Shown here piece after piece: positions 1-8,400 of a stretch of DNA of 64,000 nt. Position 1 is the first letter of the stretch; each line of letters opens with the position of its first letter. Made by a program: the position numbers and the translations under genes. The notes beneath the pieces were generated by a model. The model had not been told where the DNA came from. It did no database searches and saw only the letters and a list, made by a program, of their open reading frames with translations. The DNA is from Streptomyces qinglanensis (GTDB lineage Bacteria > Actinomycetota > Actinomycetes > Streptomycetales > Streptomycetaceae), in the NCBI RefSeq assembly GCF_900111245.1, contig NZ_FOGO01000001.1:558001-622000 (forward strand), read 5' to 3'.

Positions 1-54
1 GTTGCCGAAGAAAAGGTGCTCCAGACCTTCCAGTGCCCACAGGGTGGTCCGCAC
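1..54 (-). CDS. Partial CDS, N-terminus of an unidentified protein
   Basis: Only the first 18 codons lie in the window; they read VRTTLWALEGLEHLFFGN from a GTG at 54. The sequence GGAGGGG stands six bases before that GTG, which is good ribosome-binding spacing. The gene runs off the left edge on the same strand as lipA and lipB, so it lies downstream of lipA. The product is not identifiable from 18 residues. The call rests on the ribosome-binding site and the plausible N-terminus. Confidence 0.5.
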   Translation of the reverse strand, partial: MRTTLWALEGLEHLFFGN

Positions 55-149
55 TGTTGTCCCCTCCGTCACATCCGTCTGAACCGGGCGCCTCGCACGG
101 CCGTGCGGGCCCGTGTGTGCGCGGTACGTGGTTTCAGCGTTACGCATTG

Positions 150-178
150 GTGTTACCAGGCGATGACCGGAGGGTCAA
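150..178 (-). promoter_or_regulatory. Candidate promoter for the partial gene at the left edge
   Basis: On the minus strand TTGACC (178-173) and TAACAC (155-150) are separated by 17 bases, which fits a housekeeping-type Streptomyces promoter about 95 bases before the GTG at 54. The rest of 55-276, between this gene and lipA, shows no further gene. No experimental support; motif only. Confidence 0.35.
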
Positions 179-276
179 AGTCCATGAAAGCCTGTGCGGC
201 GAAGCTCACGTCGATGAAGCCCGCATTCCGCTTCGCCGCACGGTCCGGGGCCGGCCCCGGCGGGCCCGGAGGCCGC

Positions 277-1224
277 TCAGGCGGCCGAGTTCGTGCCCGC
301 GCGCCGGGCCTCGACCGCCTGCTGGTACAGACGTCCGGCGCGGTAGGAGGAGCGGACCAGCGGCCCGGACATGACGCCCGCGTACCCGATGGCGTCGGCC
401 TCGTCCTTCAGCTCGACGAACTCCTGCGGCTTGACCCAGCGCTCGACGGGGTGGTGGCGCGGGGAGGGGCGCAGGTACTGGGTGATGGTGATCAGCTCGG
501 TACCGGCCTCGTGCAGGTCCCGCAGGGCCTCGCTGATCTCCTCGCGGGTCTCGCCCAGGCCCAGGATCAGGTTGGACTTGACGACCAGCCCGGCCTCGCG
601 GGCGCGGGTGAGGACCTCCAGGGACCGCTCGTAGCGGAAGCCGGGACGGATGCGCTTGAAGATGCGCGGCACCGTCTCGACGTTGTGCGCCAGCACCTCG
701 GGGCGGGAGGAGAAGACCTCGGCGAGCTGGTCGGGTTCGGCGTTGAAGTCGGGGATCAGCAGCTCGACACCGGTGTCGGGCATCATCCCGTGGATCTGGC
801 GCACGGTCTCGGCGTAGAGCCAGGCGCCGCCGTCGTCGAGGTCGTCGCGGGCCACGCCGGTGATCGTCGCGTAGCGGAGCTCCATGGTGCGGACCGACTC
901 GGCGACCCGGCGGGGCTCATCCCGGTCGAGCTCGGCGGGCTTGCCGGTGTCGATCTGGCAGAAGTCGCAGCGGCGGGTGCACTGCTCGCCGCCGATCAGG
1001 AAGGTCGCCTCGCGGTCCTCCCAGCACTCGAAGATGTTGGGGCAGCCCGCCTCCTGGCAGACCGTGTGCAGCCCCTCGCTCTTGACCAGGCTCTGGAGGG
1101 CGTTGTACTCGGGGCCCATTTTCGCCCGGGTCTTGATCCACTCGGGCTTGCGCTCGATGGGGGTCTGGCTGTTGCGGACCTCCAGGCGGAGCATCTTGCG
1201 ACCGTCGGGTGCGACAGCGGACAC
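277..1224 (-). CDS. lipA: Lipoyl synthase LipA
   Basis: Radical-SAM enzyme that inserts two sulfurs into protein-bound octanoyl chains to make lipoyl cofactors for pyruvate and 2-oxoglutarate dehydrogenases and the glycine cleavage system. The product is 315 residues, normal for the family. Both iron-sulfur cluster motifs are visible: the auxiliary-cluster motif [12 protein letters not shown] and the radical-SAM motif CTRRCDFC. The start is taken at GTG 1224 ([10 protein letters not shown]), because GGGAG lies six bases upstream and this N-terminus matches the usual actinobacterial one; a longer reading to 1284 has no such support. It follows lipB on the same strand after a 141-base gap, so the two are probably co-transcribed. 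Confidence 0.96.
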   Translation of the reverse strand: MSAVAPDGRKMLRLEVRNSQTPIERKPEWIKTRAKMGPEYNALQSLVKSEGLHTVCQEAGCPNIFECWEDREATFLIGGEQCTRRCDFCQIDTGKPAELDRDEPRRVAESVRTMELRYATITGVARDDLDDGGAWLYAETVRQIHGMMPDTGVELLIPDFNAEPDQLAEVFSSRPEVLAHNVETVPRIFKRIRPGFRYERSLEVLTRAREAGLVVKSNLILGLGETREEISEALRDLHEAGTELITITQYLRPSPRHHPVERWVKPQEFVELKDEADAIGYAGVMSGPLVRSSYRAGRLYQQAVEARRAGTNSAA

Positions 1225-1365
1225 GTCCGGCTCCCTACGTACTTTCGATTCAGCGGCGGCTCTCAGCCTACGCCTGCGGTTCACTGCTTGCGCACGGGCC
1301 GGAGCCCGGGAAATCTCACCGCCCGCAGGTCCGGCCGGCGGACTCGGCCCGGACCCCGAGCGGAC

Positions 1366-2208
1366 TCAGACGGCGCGGGGCATCGGGGTGTCGGACTCCA
1401 GCACCTCGCGCAGGTGCTTCTCCATGAGGGGAAGCACCTCGGCGACCGGAACATTCCTGCCCAGCTCCTGGGAGAGCGAGGTGACGCCCGCGTCGCGGAT
1501 GCCGCAGGGGACGATCCGGTCGAAACCGGTGGTGTCCGGGTCGCAGTTCAGGGCGAAGCCGTGCATGGTCACGCCCTTGGCGACCCGGATGCCGATCTGT
1601 GCCAGTTTCCGGTCCTCGCCCCGCTGGCCCGCGTTGGAGGGCGCGTACTCGGGGCCCATCAGGCGCGGGTCGTAGTCCTCCGGAACCGGCGGCCGGCCGT
1701 CCTGGCCGAGCCGCGGATCGAAGTCCAGGGCCAGGCCGGAGGCGGCGGGCGGCCCGGCGGCCCGGCCGAGGTCCTCGCCCAGGACCCACACGCCGCTGCG
1801 GCCCTCCACGCGCGTGGTCTCCAGACCCAGCTCGGCGCAGGCCCGGATCATGGCCTCCTCGAGGCGGCGCACGTGCGCGACGACGTCGACGGGGCGCGGC
1901 AGCTTCAGGATCGGGTAGCCGACGAGCTGTCCGGGGCCGTGCCAGGTGATCTTGCCGCCGCGGTCGACGTCCACCACCGGGGTGCCGTCGAGCGGGCGCT
2001 CACTGTCCTCGGTACGCCGTCCGGCCGTGTAGACCGGGGGGTGCTCCAGCATCAGGCAGGTGTCGGGCACCTCGTCGGCGAAGCGCGCGGCGTGCACCCG
2101 CTTCTGCTCCTGCCAGGCGTCCAGGTAGTCGACGGCGTTCTCGCCGAATCCGAGGTGGACGAAGCGCAGTTCGCCGTCCGCCGGACCCGTCGGCCGGGAG
2201 TCTCCCAT
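1366..2208 (-). CDS. lipB: Octanoyltransferase LipB
   Basis: Transfers octanoyl from acyl carrier protein to apo-lipoyl domains, supplying the substrate for LipA. The product is 280 residues, slightly longer than many LipB proteins because of an insertion around residues 140-175 ([14 protein letters not shown]). Diagnostic motifs are [10 protein letters not shown], the presumed catalytic lysine in [18 protein letters not shown], and the presumed catalytic cysteine in VPCGI. The start at ATG 2208 (MGDSRPTG) is set by AGGAGAG five bases upstream. It is the first gene of the lipB-lipA pair and is divergent from the regulator at 2450, with 241 bases between them. Confidence 0.95.
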   Translation of the reverse strand: MGDSRPTGPADGELRFVHLGFGENAVDYLDAWQEQKRVHAARFADEVPDTCLMLEHPPVYTAGRRTEDSERPLDGTPVVDVDRGGKITWHGPGQLVGYPILKLPRPVDVVAHVRRLEEAMIRACAELGLETTRVEGRSGVWVLGEDLGRAAGPPAASGLALDFDPRLGQDGRPPVPEDYDPRLMGPEYAPSNAGQRGEDRKLAQIGIRVAKGVTMHGFALNCDPDTTGFDRIVPCGIRDAGVTSLSQELGRNVPVAEVLPLMEKHLREVLESDTPMPRAV

Positions 2209-2449
2209 GCCTTCTCTCCTTCGTAAGCCCGCTGCGCGCACCCGGGGTGGCGGGCTGCTCCACACGCGCGCCCCCCGCCACTCTACGGCTGCCGCGGACC
2301 GTCCCCGCAGGTGGTCGCCTACTCACACGTACGGATGAATGCACGACGAAGGGGGCGAACGCCGTACGGGGGGCCGTTACATTCGCGCCGTTCCAGCAGG
2401 GCGCCCCGGCGTCTGACCCAAGCCGTGAGGGCAGGAGACCGCATACCTG

Positions 2450-4150
2450 ATGACGATGGAACGACCTGGGGAAACCGTGGCCGACGCGGCCCCGTCCTCC
2501 CAGCAGCGCATCCCCAACCGCCAGCTCGCCGCTCTGATCGCCGAGGCCGGCTTCTCCAACGCGGGCCTGGCCAGGCGGGTGGACCAGCTCGGCCTCGAAC
2601 ACGGCCTCGACCTGCGCTACGACAAGACCTCGGTGACCCGGTGGCTGCGCGGCCAGCAGCCCAGGGGCACCACGCCCGCGCTGATCGCCGAGGTCTTCAC
2701 CCGGCGCCTGGGGCGGCGGTTGACCGCGCAGGATCTCGGACTCGACGCGTGTGCGCCCGTGTACGCCGGGTTGGAGTTCGCGGCGTCCCCCGCCGAGGCG
2801 GTGGACATCGTCAGCGGGCTGTGGCGCAAGGACTCCGGCAGCCACGCGGAGCTGCGGAAGATCGCGTTCACCCCGGCGGGGCTCGTGGTGCCCAGCCGGG
2901 ACTGGCTGATCGGCCGGGCTGACGAGCGGGTGGCCCGCGGGCCGGAGCCGGAGAGCTCGGGCGGCCCGGCGGGCCAGGGTGCCGGCGGCCCGGCGGGCCC
3001 GCCCGGTGCCGGGGTCGGCGCCTCCGGGGTGGGCGCCGCCGTGGGCGCGCCCCGCGGGCAGGGCCCCGGGCAGGGTGCGGGGCCCGGGCACGGGCTCGGC
3101 GCCGCGGGTGCCCGGCAGGGAGGCACAGGGCCCGGTGGCGGGCTGCGGGTGCCGGCCCAGACCCGGGTGGGCGGCGGCGTCGGGGTGGCGAGCAGAGCGC
3201 CGTCGCTGGCGGCCGCCCGGCTGGAGCGGGTGGAGCGCGGTGCGGGACAACGGGTCTCGGGAGGCGACGTGGCGGCGCTCCGCTCGGTGTGCGAGCTCTT
3301 CCGCGCCCTGGACCACGCCTACGGCGGCGGGCACGCGCGGCAGGCGCTGGTGCGGTATCTGGAGCACGAGGCGGAGCCGATGCTGCGCGGCGTCTACGGC
3401 GAACAGCTCGGCAGACGGCTCTTCGCCGCCGCGGCCGACCTGACCCGGCTGGCGGGCTGGACCTCCTACGACATCGCCGCGCACGGACTGGCACAGCGCT
3501 ATTTCGTGCAGGCGCTGCGGCTGACGCAGGCCGCGGGTGACCGCGCGTTCGGCAGCTATGTGCTGGTGACGATGAGCAGGCAGGCCGTCTATCTGGGACA
3601 CGGGCGCGAGGCGGTGCAGCTGGCCCGGGTGGCGCAGCAGGGCGTGGGGACGTCGGTGCCGCCGGTGGTCCAGGCGCTGCTGCACGCGGCCGAGGCGCGC
3701 GGGCACGGCGTGCTGGGCGAGGTGCGGGCCTGCACGGCGTCGCTGGCCCGCGCCGAGCGGGCGCTGGAGGCGGCCCGCCCGAGCGAGGACGTGCCCGGCT
3801 GGGCGCGGTTCTTCGACGAGGCGCAGCTCGCCGACGAGTTCGGGCACTGCCACCGCGATCTGCAGCAGTACCGGGCCGCCGCGCAGCACGCCGAACGGTC
3901 GCTCCAGTTGCGGGGCGCCGGGTTCGCCCGCAGCCGGCTGTTCTGCCGGGTGGTGCTGGCCTCGGCGCGGCTGGGCCTGGGCGAGATCGAGCAGGCGTGC
4001 GGGCTGGCCGCCGAGGCCGCGCACCAGGCCGCGGAGATGCGGTCGGTGCGGGCGCACGAGTACGTACGGGACTTCGAGCGGCGGCTGGAGCCCTACCGGG
4101 ACGCGGCGGCGGTGCGGCAGTACCGCGAGAAGGTCTCAGCGATGGTGTGA
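2450..4150 (+). CDS. NsdA-like HTH/TPR transcriptional regulator
   Basis: Putative DNA-binding regulator of 566 residues. Residues about 20-100 (NRQLAALIAEAGFSNAGLAR, then a wing with WLRGQQPRG) resemble the N-terminal helix-turn-helix found in Streptomyces regulators related to NsdA, which influence development and antibiotic production. A Gly/Pro-rich linker occupies roughly residues 165-245. The C-terminal half is helical with repeated Ala/Leu/Arg patterns, consistent with tetratricopeptide repeats. AGGAG sits about 12 bases before the ATG, a little far; a GTG 27 bases downstream (VADAAPSS) is an alternative start. Its end overlaps the convergent MFS gene by 15 bases. The target is unknown. 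Confidence 0.8.
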   Translation: MTMERPGETVADAAPSSQQRIPNRQLAALIAEAGFSNAGLARRVDQLGLEHGLDLRYDKTSVTRWLRGQQPRGTTPALIAEVFTRRLGRRLTAQDLGLDACAPVYAGLEFAASPAEAVDIVSGLWRKDSGSHAELRKIAFTPAGLVVPSRDWLIGRADERVARGPEPESSGGPAGQGAGGPAGPPGAGVGASGVGAAVGAPRGQGPGQGAGPGHGLGAAGARQGGTGPGGGLRVPAQTRVGGGVGVASRAPSLAAARLERVERGAGQRVSGGDVAALRSVCELFRALDHAYGGGHARQALVRYLEHEAEPMLRGVYGEQLGRRLFAAAADLTRLAGWTSYDIAAHGLAQRYFVQALRLTQAAGDRAFGSYVLVTMSRQAVYLGHGREAVQLARVAQQGVGTSVPPVVQALLHAAEARGHGVLGEVRACTASLARAERALEAARPSEDVPGWARFFDEAQLADEFGHCHRDLQQYRAAAQHAERSLQLRGAGFARSRLFCRVVLASARLGLGEIEQACGLAAEAAHQAAEMRSVRAHEYVRDFERRLEPYRDAAAVRQYREKVSAMV

Positions 4151-5557
4151 GGGCCGGGGCCGGAGGGCGGCCGCCGCGGGCAGCACGGCGGCCGTCAGCA
4201 CAGCGAGGACTCCGAAGGCCGCGGGCAGGCTGAGGGAGAAGGTCTGGGCCACGGCACCGGTCAGCAGTGCACCGGCGCCGTAGGCCGAGTCGAAGGTCAT
4301 GTTCCAGGCTGCGCTGATCGTTGCGTGGCGCTCGGGTCCGGTTCGGTGGAACATCGCCACGAGCGTGTCGTTCTGCAGCGCCCCCATCCCCAGCCCGAAC
4401 GCGAGGGCTGCCGCCACCGCCGCGGCCGTACCTGCCACGGCGCCGCCGCCCTCCGGCGCCGCGGGGCCGCCGCCGACGACGGCGAACGCCGCTGTCGCCA
4501 GCGCGCACAGGGCCGCGCAGGGTGCCATGAACCGCCCGGTGCCGCCGCGCCGGTCGCTCCACTCCCCCGCGGCCCAGCGGCCGATGGTCAGCGCGGCGGA
4601 GAGTGTGAGCAGCGCGGCCGGTGCTGCCTGGGGCGCGAGCGCGAGCGGCAGGAAGGACATCAGGCTGCCCAGCGCGCACACGGGCGCCAGCAGCAGGAGG
4701 ACGGGCGCCGCCAGCAGCCGCACGGGCAGCCCGCGCACCGGGGCCGGTCCGCTCCCGGCGCCCGGCGCCGAGCCGGTGCGGACCACCACCGTGCGGGCGC
4801 TGCAGGCTCCCGGTCCTGAGGTGCCCGCCTCCGAAGCGCCCGGCCCGGGGGTGCGTGCCGGGCGGCGACCGCGGGAGGGGGCACGGCCTGCGAGGACCGC
4901 GGCGCCGAGCGGGGCGCCGAGCATCCCCAGCGCGGCGGAGGCCGCGAAGACCGGGACGAAGCCGAACTCCGCCACGGCCCAGACGGCCGCGGGGACCAGC
5001 GCCGCCGCCGGGAGCCCCACGGCGACGCCGTACCAGCCCAGTGCCCTGCCGCGCTGCCCCGGACCCGCCAGGCGGGCGGCGAGTGCGCTGCCCGCGACGG
5101 TGACCAGGCCGAAACCCGTGCCGCGCAGCGCCGAGACCGCCACCGTCCAGGGGAGCGCTGCGCTGAGCGCGTAGCCCAGGCAGGGCAGGCCGATCAGCAG
5201 CGCGCCCCCGCCCAGCACCCAGGACGCCGGTATGCGGCGCAGGATGCGGCCGGTGACGGTCTGCGTCGCCACCGTTGTCGCCATGTGCACGGCAGTCGTC
5301 GCACCCGCTCCGCCGTGCCCGCTTCCGCCGTGCTCGGCCCACAGCGGGACGATCGAGAGCATCGGGGTGGCGCTGCCGAAGACGGCGAAGGTCGCGGCGA
5401 GCAGGAGGAGGAAGTCGCGGCTCACCAGGCCGGGCGGGGCGGCAGCCCCGGACGCGGGCACGGACCGGTCTCCGGCCGCGACAGCGGCGGCAGCGGACGG
5501 CCGGTCAGGGGGAGTCGACCGCGTCGGGTGGGGACGACGGGAGGGGGGAGTGCTCAT
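4136..5557 (-). CDS. MFS transporter
   Basis: Integral membrane transporter of the major facilitator superfamily, 473 residues, with about 12 hydrophobic segments split by a long Pro/Arg/Gly-rich central loop near residues 220-265. The N-terminus is a 40-50 residue Pro/Ala-rich cytoplasmic tail. The substrate is unknown; the layout (divergent from a LysR regulator, dyads in the shared promoter region) is typical of a regulated efflux pump. No good Shine-Dalgarno precedes the ATG at 5557, so a leaderless or weakly initiated message, or a later start, is possible. The 3' end overlaps the convergent regulator gene. Confidence 0.85.
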   Translation of the reverse strand: MSTPPSRRPHPTRSTPPDRPSAAAAVAAGDRSVPASGAAAPPGLVSRDFLLLLAATFAVFGSATPMLSIVPLWAEHGGSGHGGAGATTAVHMATTVATQTVTGRILRRIPASWVLGGGALLIGLPCLGYALSAALPWTVAVSALRGTGFGLVTVAGSALAARLAGPGQRGRALGWYGVAVGLPAAALVPAAVWAVAEFGFVPVFAASAALGMLGAPLGAAVLAGRAPSRGRRPARTPGPGASEAGTSGPGACSARTVVVRTGSAPGAGSGPAPVRGLPVRLLAAPVLLLLAPVCALGSLMSFLPLALAPQAAPAALLTLSAALTIGRWAAGEWSDRRGGTGRFMAPCAALCALATAAFAVVGGGPAAPEGGGAVAGTAAAVAAALAFGLGMGALQNDTLVAMFHRTGPERHATISAAWNMTFDSAYGAGALLTGAVAQTFSLSLPAAFGVLAVLTAAVLPAAAALRPRPSHHR

Positions 5558-5577
5558 GTACGAGTTGTAGAACGCCG

Positions 5578-5631
5578 GGACTCATCGAGTCCAACGAACG
5601 TTCCCGATCAGGGTCATCGGTATCGCCGATG
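5578..5631. promoter_or_regulatory. Three dyads in the MFS/LysR divergent promoter region
   Basis: Within the 96-base divergent region there are GGACTC-ATC-GAGTCC (5578-5592), GAACGTTC (5596-5603) and CATCGG-TATCG-CCGATG (5615-5631). The last contains a T-N11-A core (TCGG...CCGA), the signature of LysR-type binding sites, and ends 22 bases before the LysR start codon; the first lies 20 bases upstream of the MFS start codon. Likely LysR regulatory sites; inference from position and symmetry. Confidence 0.6.
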
Positions 5632-5653
5632 CATGCGGATAGCCTCGACGGCC

Positions 5654-6562
5654 ATGGAGCTGAAGCATCTGGAGACCTTCCTGGTCGTGGCCCGCCACCT
5701 CCACTTCACGCGTGCGGCAAGGGAGTTGGGATATGTGCAGTCGAGTGTGACGGCGCATGTCAAGGCGCTGGAGACGGAGTTGGGGGTGGCGCTGTTCGAG
5801 CGGCCGGGGCGGCGGGTGACGCTGACCGGGCCGGGCCGGGAGCTGTGCGGGCACGCGCGGGTGCTGCTCGGCCGGGCCGAGCAGGCCAGGGATGCCGTAC
5901 GCGGCGCGGGCGAGGATCCGCACCAGGTGCGGGGCACACTGCGGTTGGCGGCGCCGGAGAGCCTGTGCGCGCACCATCTGCCGCCGGTGCTGCGCGCCAT
6001 GCGCACCCGCTTCCCCCGGCTGCATCTGGCCTTCCGGCCGGCGGGACGGGGCCCCCTGCTGGACGCGGTTGCCGAGGGGACGATCGACGCGGGCTTCCTC
6101 CAGGAGGAGGCGGTCAACGCGCCCGGGGTGGTGGCCGAGCGGATGCGGCGCGAGCCCCTCCGGTTGGTGGCCCGGCCGGAGCATCCGCTGGCCGGGAAGC
6201 GGCGGGTCGCGACGGAGGAGCTGGCCGGCGAGACGGTATTGCTCCTGGAGCCGGGGTGTGTGCAGCGGGTGGTGATGGAGCGCGAACTGAGCCGGGCGGG
6301 GCTGTGCCCGCCCACGGTCGAGTTCTTCAGCCTGGAGGCGCTGCGGCGCTGTGCGGCGGCGGGGCTGGGTGTGGGGGCCGCGCCGGCCTCCTCGGTGGAC
6401 GGGGAGATCGCCCGCGGTGAGCTGGCTGCCCTGGCCTGGGAGCACCGGCCGGTGCTGGACGTCTTCTTCGTCCGGCACGCCGCCCGCGCGGTGCCGCCGG
6501 CCGTCCGGGAGCTGGCGGCGCTGGCCCGCGAGCTGTGGTCCGGTCCGGAGCCCCCGGCCTGA
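5654..6562 (+). CDS. LysR family transcriptional regulator
   Basis: Regulator of 302 residues with the canonical LysR layout. The N-terminal helix-turn-helix is MELKHLETFLVVARHLHFTR followed by AARELGYVQSSVTAHVKALE; the effector-binding domain starts near residue 90 (GTLRLAAPESL). The start is ATG 5654, because MELKHLETFL is the standard LysR N-terminus. It is divergent from the MFS gene, which it probably controls; the effector is unknown. A tandem duplication spans its stop codon. Confidence 0.93.
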   Translation: MELKHLETFLVVARHLHFTRAARELGYVQSSVTAHVKALETELGVALFERPGRRVTLTGPGRELCGHARVLLGRAEQARDAVRGAGEDPHQVRGTLRLAAPESLCAHHLPPVLRAMRTRFPRLHLAFRPAGRGPLLDAVAEGTIDAGFLQEEAVNAPGVVAERMRREPLRLVARPEHPLAGKRRVATEELAGETVLLLEPGCVQRVVMERELSRAGLCPPTVEFFSLEALRRCAAAGLGVGAAPASSVDGEIARGELAALAWEHRPVLDVFFVRHAARAVPPAVRELAALARELWSGPEPPA

Positions 6563-6608
6563 ACACCGGGCGGCGGTCCGGTCCGGAGCCCGGCCTGAAC
6601 AGCGGGCG
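6539..6608. repeat. Imperfect tandem duplication across the LysR stop codon
   Basis: The stretch at 6539-6576, containing TCCGGAGCCCCCGGCCTGA, is repeated with small changes at 6577-6608. The first copy contains the LysR stop codon, so the duplicated copy lies just outside the gene. Seen directly. The rest of 6563-6697 is GC-rich and shows no gene. Confidence 0.6.
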
Positions 6609-6697
6609 CGCGTCCGGACACGGGCGGGCCGGGAGACGGCGTGGCGGGCGGACCACCGGGCGTGCGGCCGGGATCCGGGGCGGGAGGAGCGGCGGGC

Positions 6698-8056
6698 TCA
6701 GGCCCGGGGCACGGGGCGGCAGGGGATTTCGAGGGTGACCATCGTGGGGCCGCCGGGCGGGCTGCTGACGGCCACGATGCCGTCGAAGGGGCCCAGCCGG
6801 CGCTCGATTCCGGCGATCCCCGACCCCTTCGAGACGTCGGCGCCGCCCTGTCCGTCGTCGGTGACGGATATCCGCAGCATGCCGCCCGCTTCGTAGGAGT
6901 AGTGGATGTCCAGCCAGATGTGTGCGGCCCGGGCGTGCTTGACCGCGTTGGTGAGGACCTCGCTGACCGCGAAGTAGGCCGCCGATTCCACCGGTTCGGC
7001 GAACCGGCCGGGCAGCTCGATGTCCGTCTCGACCGGCACCTGGGTCCGCAGCGCGAGGGCTTCCGCCGCGTCGCCCAGTCCCCGTTCCGCGAGCACCGGC
7101 GGGTGGATGCCCCGCACCAGGTCGCGCAGTTCGGTCAGCGCCTCCGCCGAGGACGCCCGGGCCTGGCCGAGGAGTTGCTTGGCCTTCTCAGGGTCACGCT
7201 CGACCAGTGCCTCGATGGTGCCCAGGCTCATCCCCATGGCGACCAGCCGGGCCTGCGCGCCGTCGTGCAGATCCCTTTCGATGCGGCGCAGTTCGGCCGC
7301 CGAGGTGTCCACCGCATCGTGCCGCGTCTCGTACAGCTGCTCGACGCGCCGGGAGAGCCGGGCACCGCGGGTGGGGGCCAGCAGTGCCCCGGCCAGCCGG
7401 AAGTGTGCGGTGATCAGGTGCGGGTTGACGTAGCGGGCCAGCACCAGCAGGGCGCTGCCGAGCACCGCGCACAGTGCCGCGTCGCCGAAGGTCTCCAGGT
7501 GGACGAAGCCGTACCAGTAGTCGCCCGCGACGGCCCGCCACACGCCCGCGAACATCACCCAGCCCTCCAGGCCGTAGCCGATCAGCGCGGTCGGCAGCAG
7601 GGCCAGGACGAAGCCGGCGACGGCGTCGGTGAGCAGCCAGCACAGATCCCGCCAGGTGGCGGGATCCTTGAGCATCAGCACACAGCGCTCGACGTGCCCG
7701 GTGAGGCCGTACGGGCCGGGCGGCAGCGGCCGGTAGGGGGTGGGGATGTCCACCCCTGCCCACTCGTGGGCGAGCACCCGGCGCTGGTCGGCGTGCACCC
7801 GCACGACGTGCAGGAGCCACGGGGTGCCGGCGGCTCCGATGCCGAGCAGCGTCAGCACCAGCGACACCAGCGTCATCACGAACAGGGCCAGCGAGACACC
7901 GAGGGAGAGTGCCATCAGGACGAAGCCGCGCCCGGCTGCCAGCAGCGCCGCACCCGTCGGGCCACCCGGCCGCCGCCCCGGGGGCGCGGCTCCCGGCCGC
8001 CGCTCGTCCGTCCGCCCCGCGGCTTCCCGGGCCTCGACCGCCCCGCTCACGTCCAC
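6698..8056 (-). CDS. Orphan sensor histidine kinase with N-terminal membrane sensor domain
   Basis: Two-component kinase, 452 residues from the chosen start. Order: Pro/Arg-rich cytoplasmic tail; four to six hydrophobic segments in a 'putative sensor'-type domain (FVLMALSLGVSLALFVMTL, then LKDPATWRDLCWLLTDAVAG); a HisKA_3 phosphoacceptor box with the histidine in ERDLHDGAQARLVAMGMSLG; and an HATPase with VSEVLTNAVKHARA and VTDDGQGG. The GTG at 8056 has GGAG seven bases upstream; the frame is open to 8239 but that extension is low-complexity. No response regulator is adjacent. Its catalytic half is very close to the kinase at 24862-25986, and the best-matching regulator type in the window is at 20890. 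Divergent from the MMPL gene. Confidence 0.9.
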   Translation of the reverse strand: MDVSGAVEAREAAGRTDERRPGAAPPGRRPGGPTGAALLAAGRGFVLMALSLGVSLALFVMTLVSLVLTLLGIGAAGTPWLLHVVRVHADQRRVLAHEWAGVDIPTPYRPLPPGPYGLTGHVERCVLMLKDPATWRDLCWLLTDAVAGFVLALLPTALIGYGLEGWVMFAGVWRAVAGDYWYGFVHLETFGDAALCAVLGSALLVLARYVNPHLITAHFRLAGALLAPTRGARLSRRVEQLYETRHDAVDTSAAELRRIERDLHDGAQARLVAMGMSLGTIEALVERDPEKAKQLLGQARASSAEALTELRDLVRGIHPPVLAERGLGDAAEALALRTQVPVETDIELPGRFAEPVESAAYFAVSEVLTNAVKHARAAHIWLDIHYSYEAGGMLRISVTDDGQGGADVSKGSGIAGIERRLGPFDGIVAVSSPPGGPTMVTLEIPCRPVPRA

Positions 8057-8400
8057 CGTCCGACTCCGGTCACCGCTGGTCCCCGCCTTCCTCGTACATC
8101 TCGTCAGCCTCGTACATCTCGTACGCGATACCCGCGCCGCCCGCGGAGCGGGCTCGGTGCCGATGTCCGGGCACGGCTCCAGTCTGCGTCCGGCGCGGGC
8201 GTTCGGGCACGGGCCCGGGCCGCCTTCCCGGGGGTGCACCTAGCACCACCACCGGGGTCTCCTTCCGGCTCCGCGGTACGGGGGCTCGGCGGCTGTGGGC
8301 GGCAGCCCGGCGTTCCTAGCGTCGTTCCTGCCCGGTGCGGACAGGTTCGGCGGCCGCTTCGGGGCCCATCGGCGCAGTATCGACGAGACGGGGAGCACCC
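8057..8400. promoter_or_regulatory. Divergent regulatory region between kinase and MMPL gene
   Basis: No gene is seen in these 344 bases. An inverted repeat GGTGC-ACCTA-GCACC lies at 8234-8248. A promoter-like TAGCGT (8317-8322), with TGTGGG 17 bases upstream (8294-8299), points towards the MMPL gene; the -35 match is weak. The dyad could be an operator for either gene. Motif-level evidence only. Confidence 0.4.
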
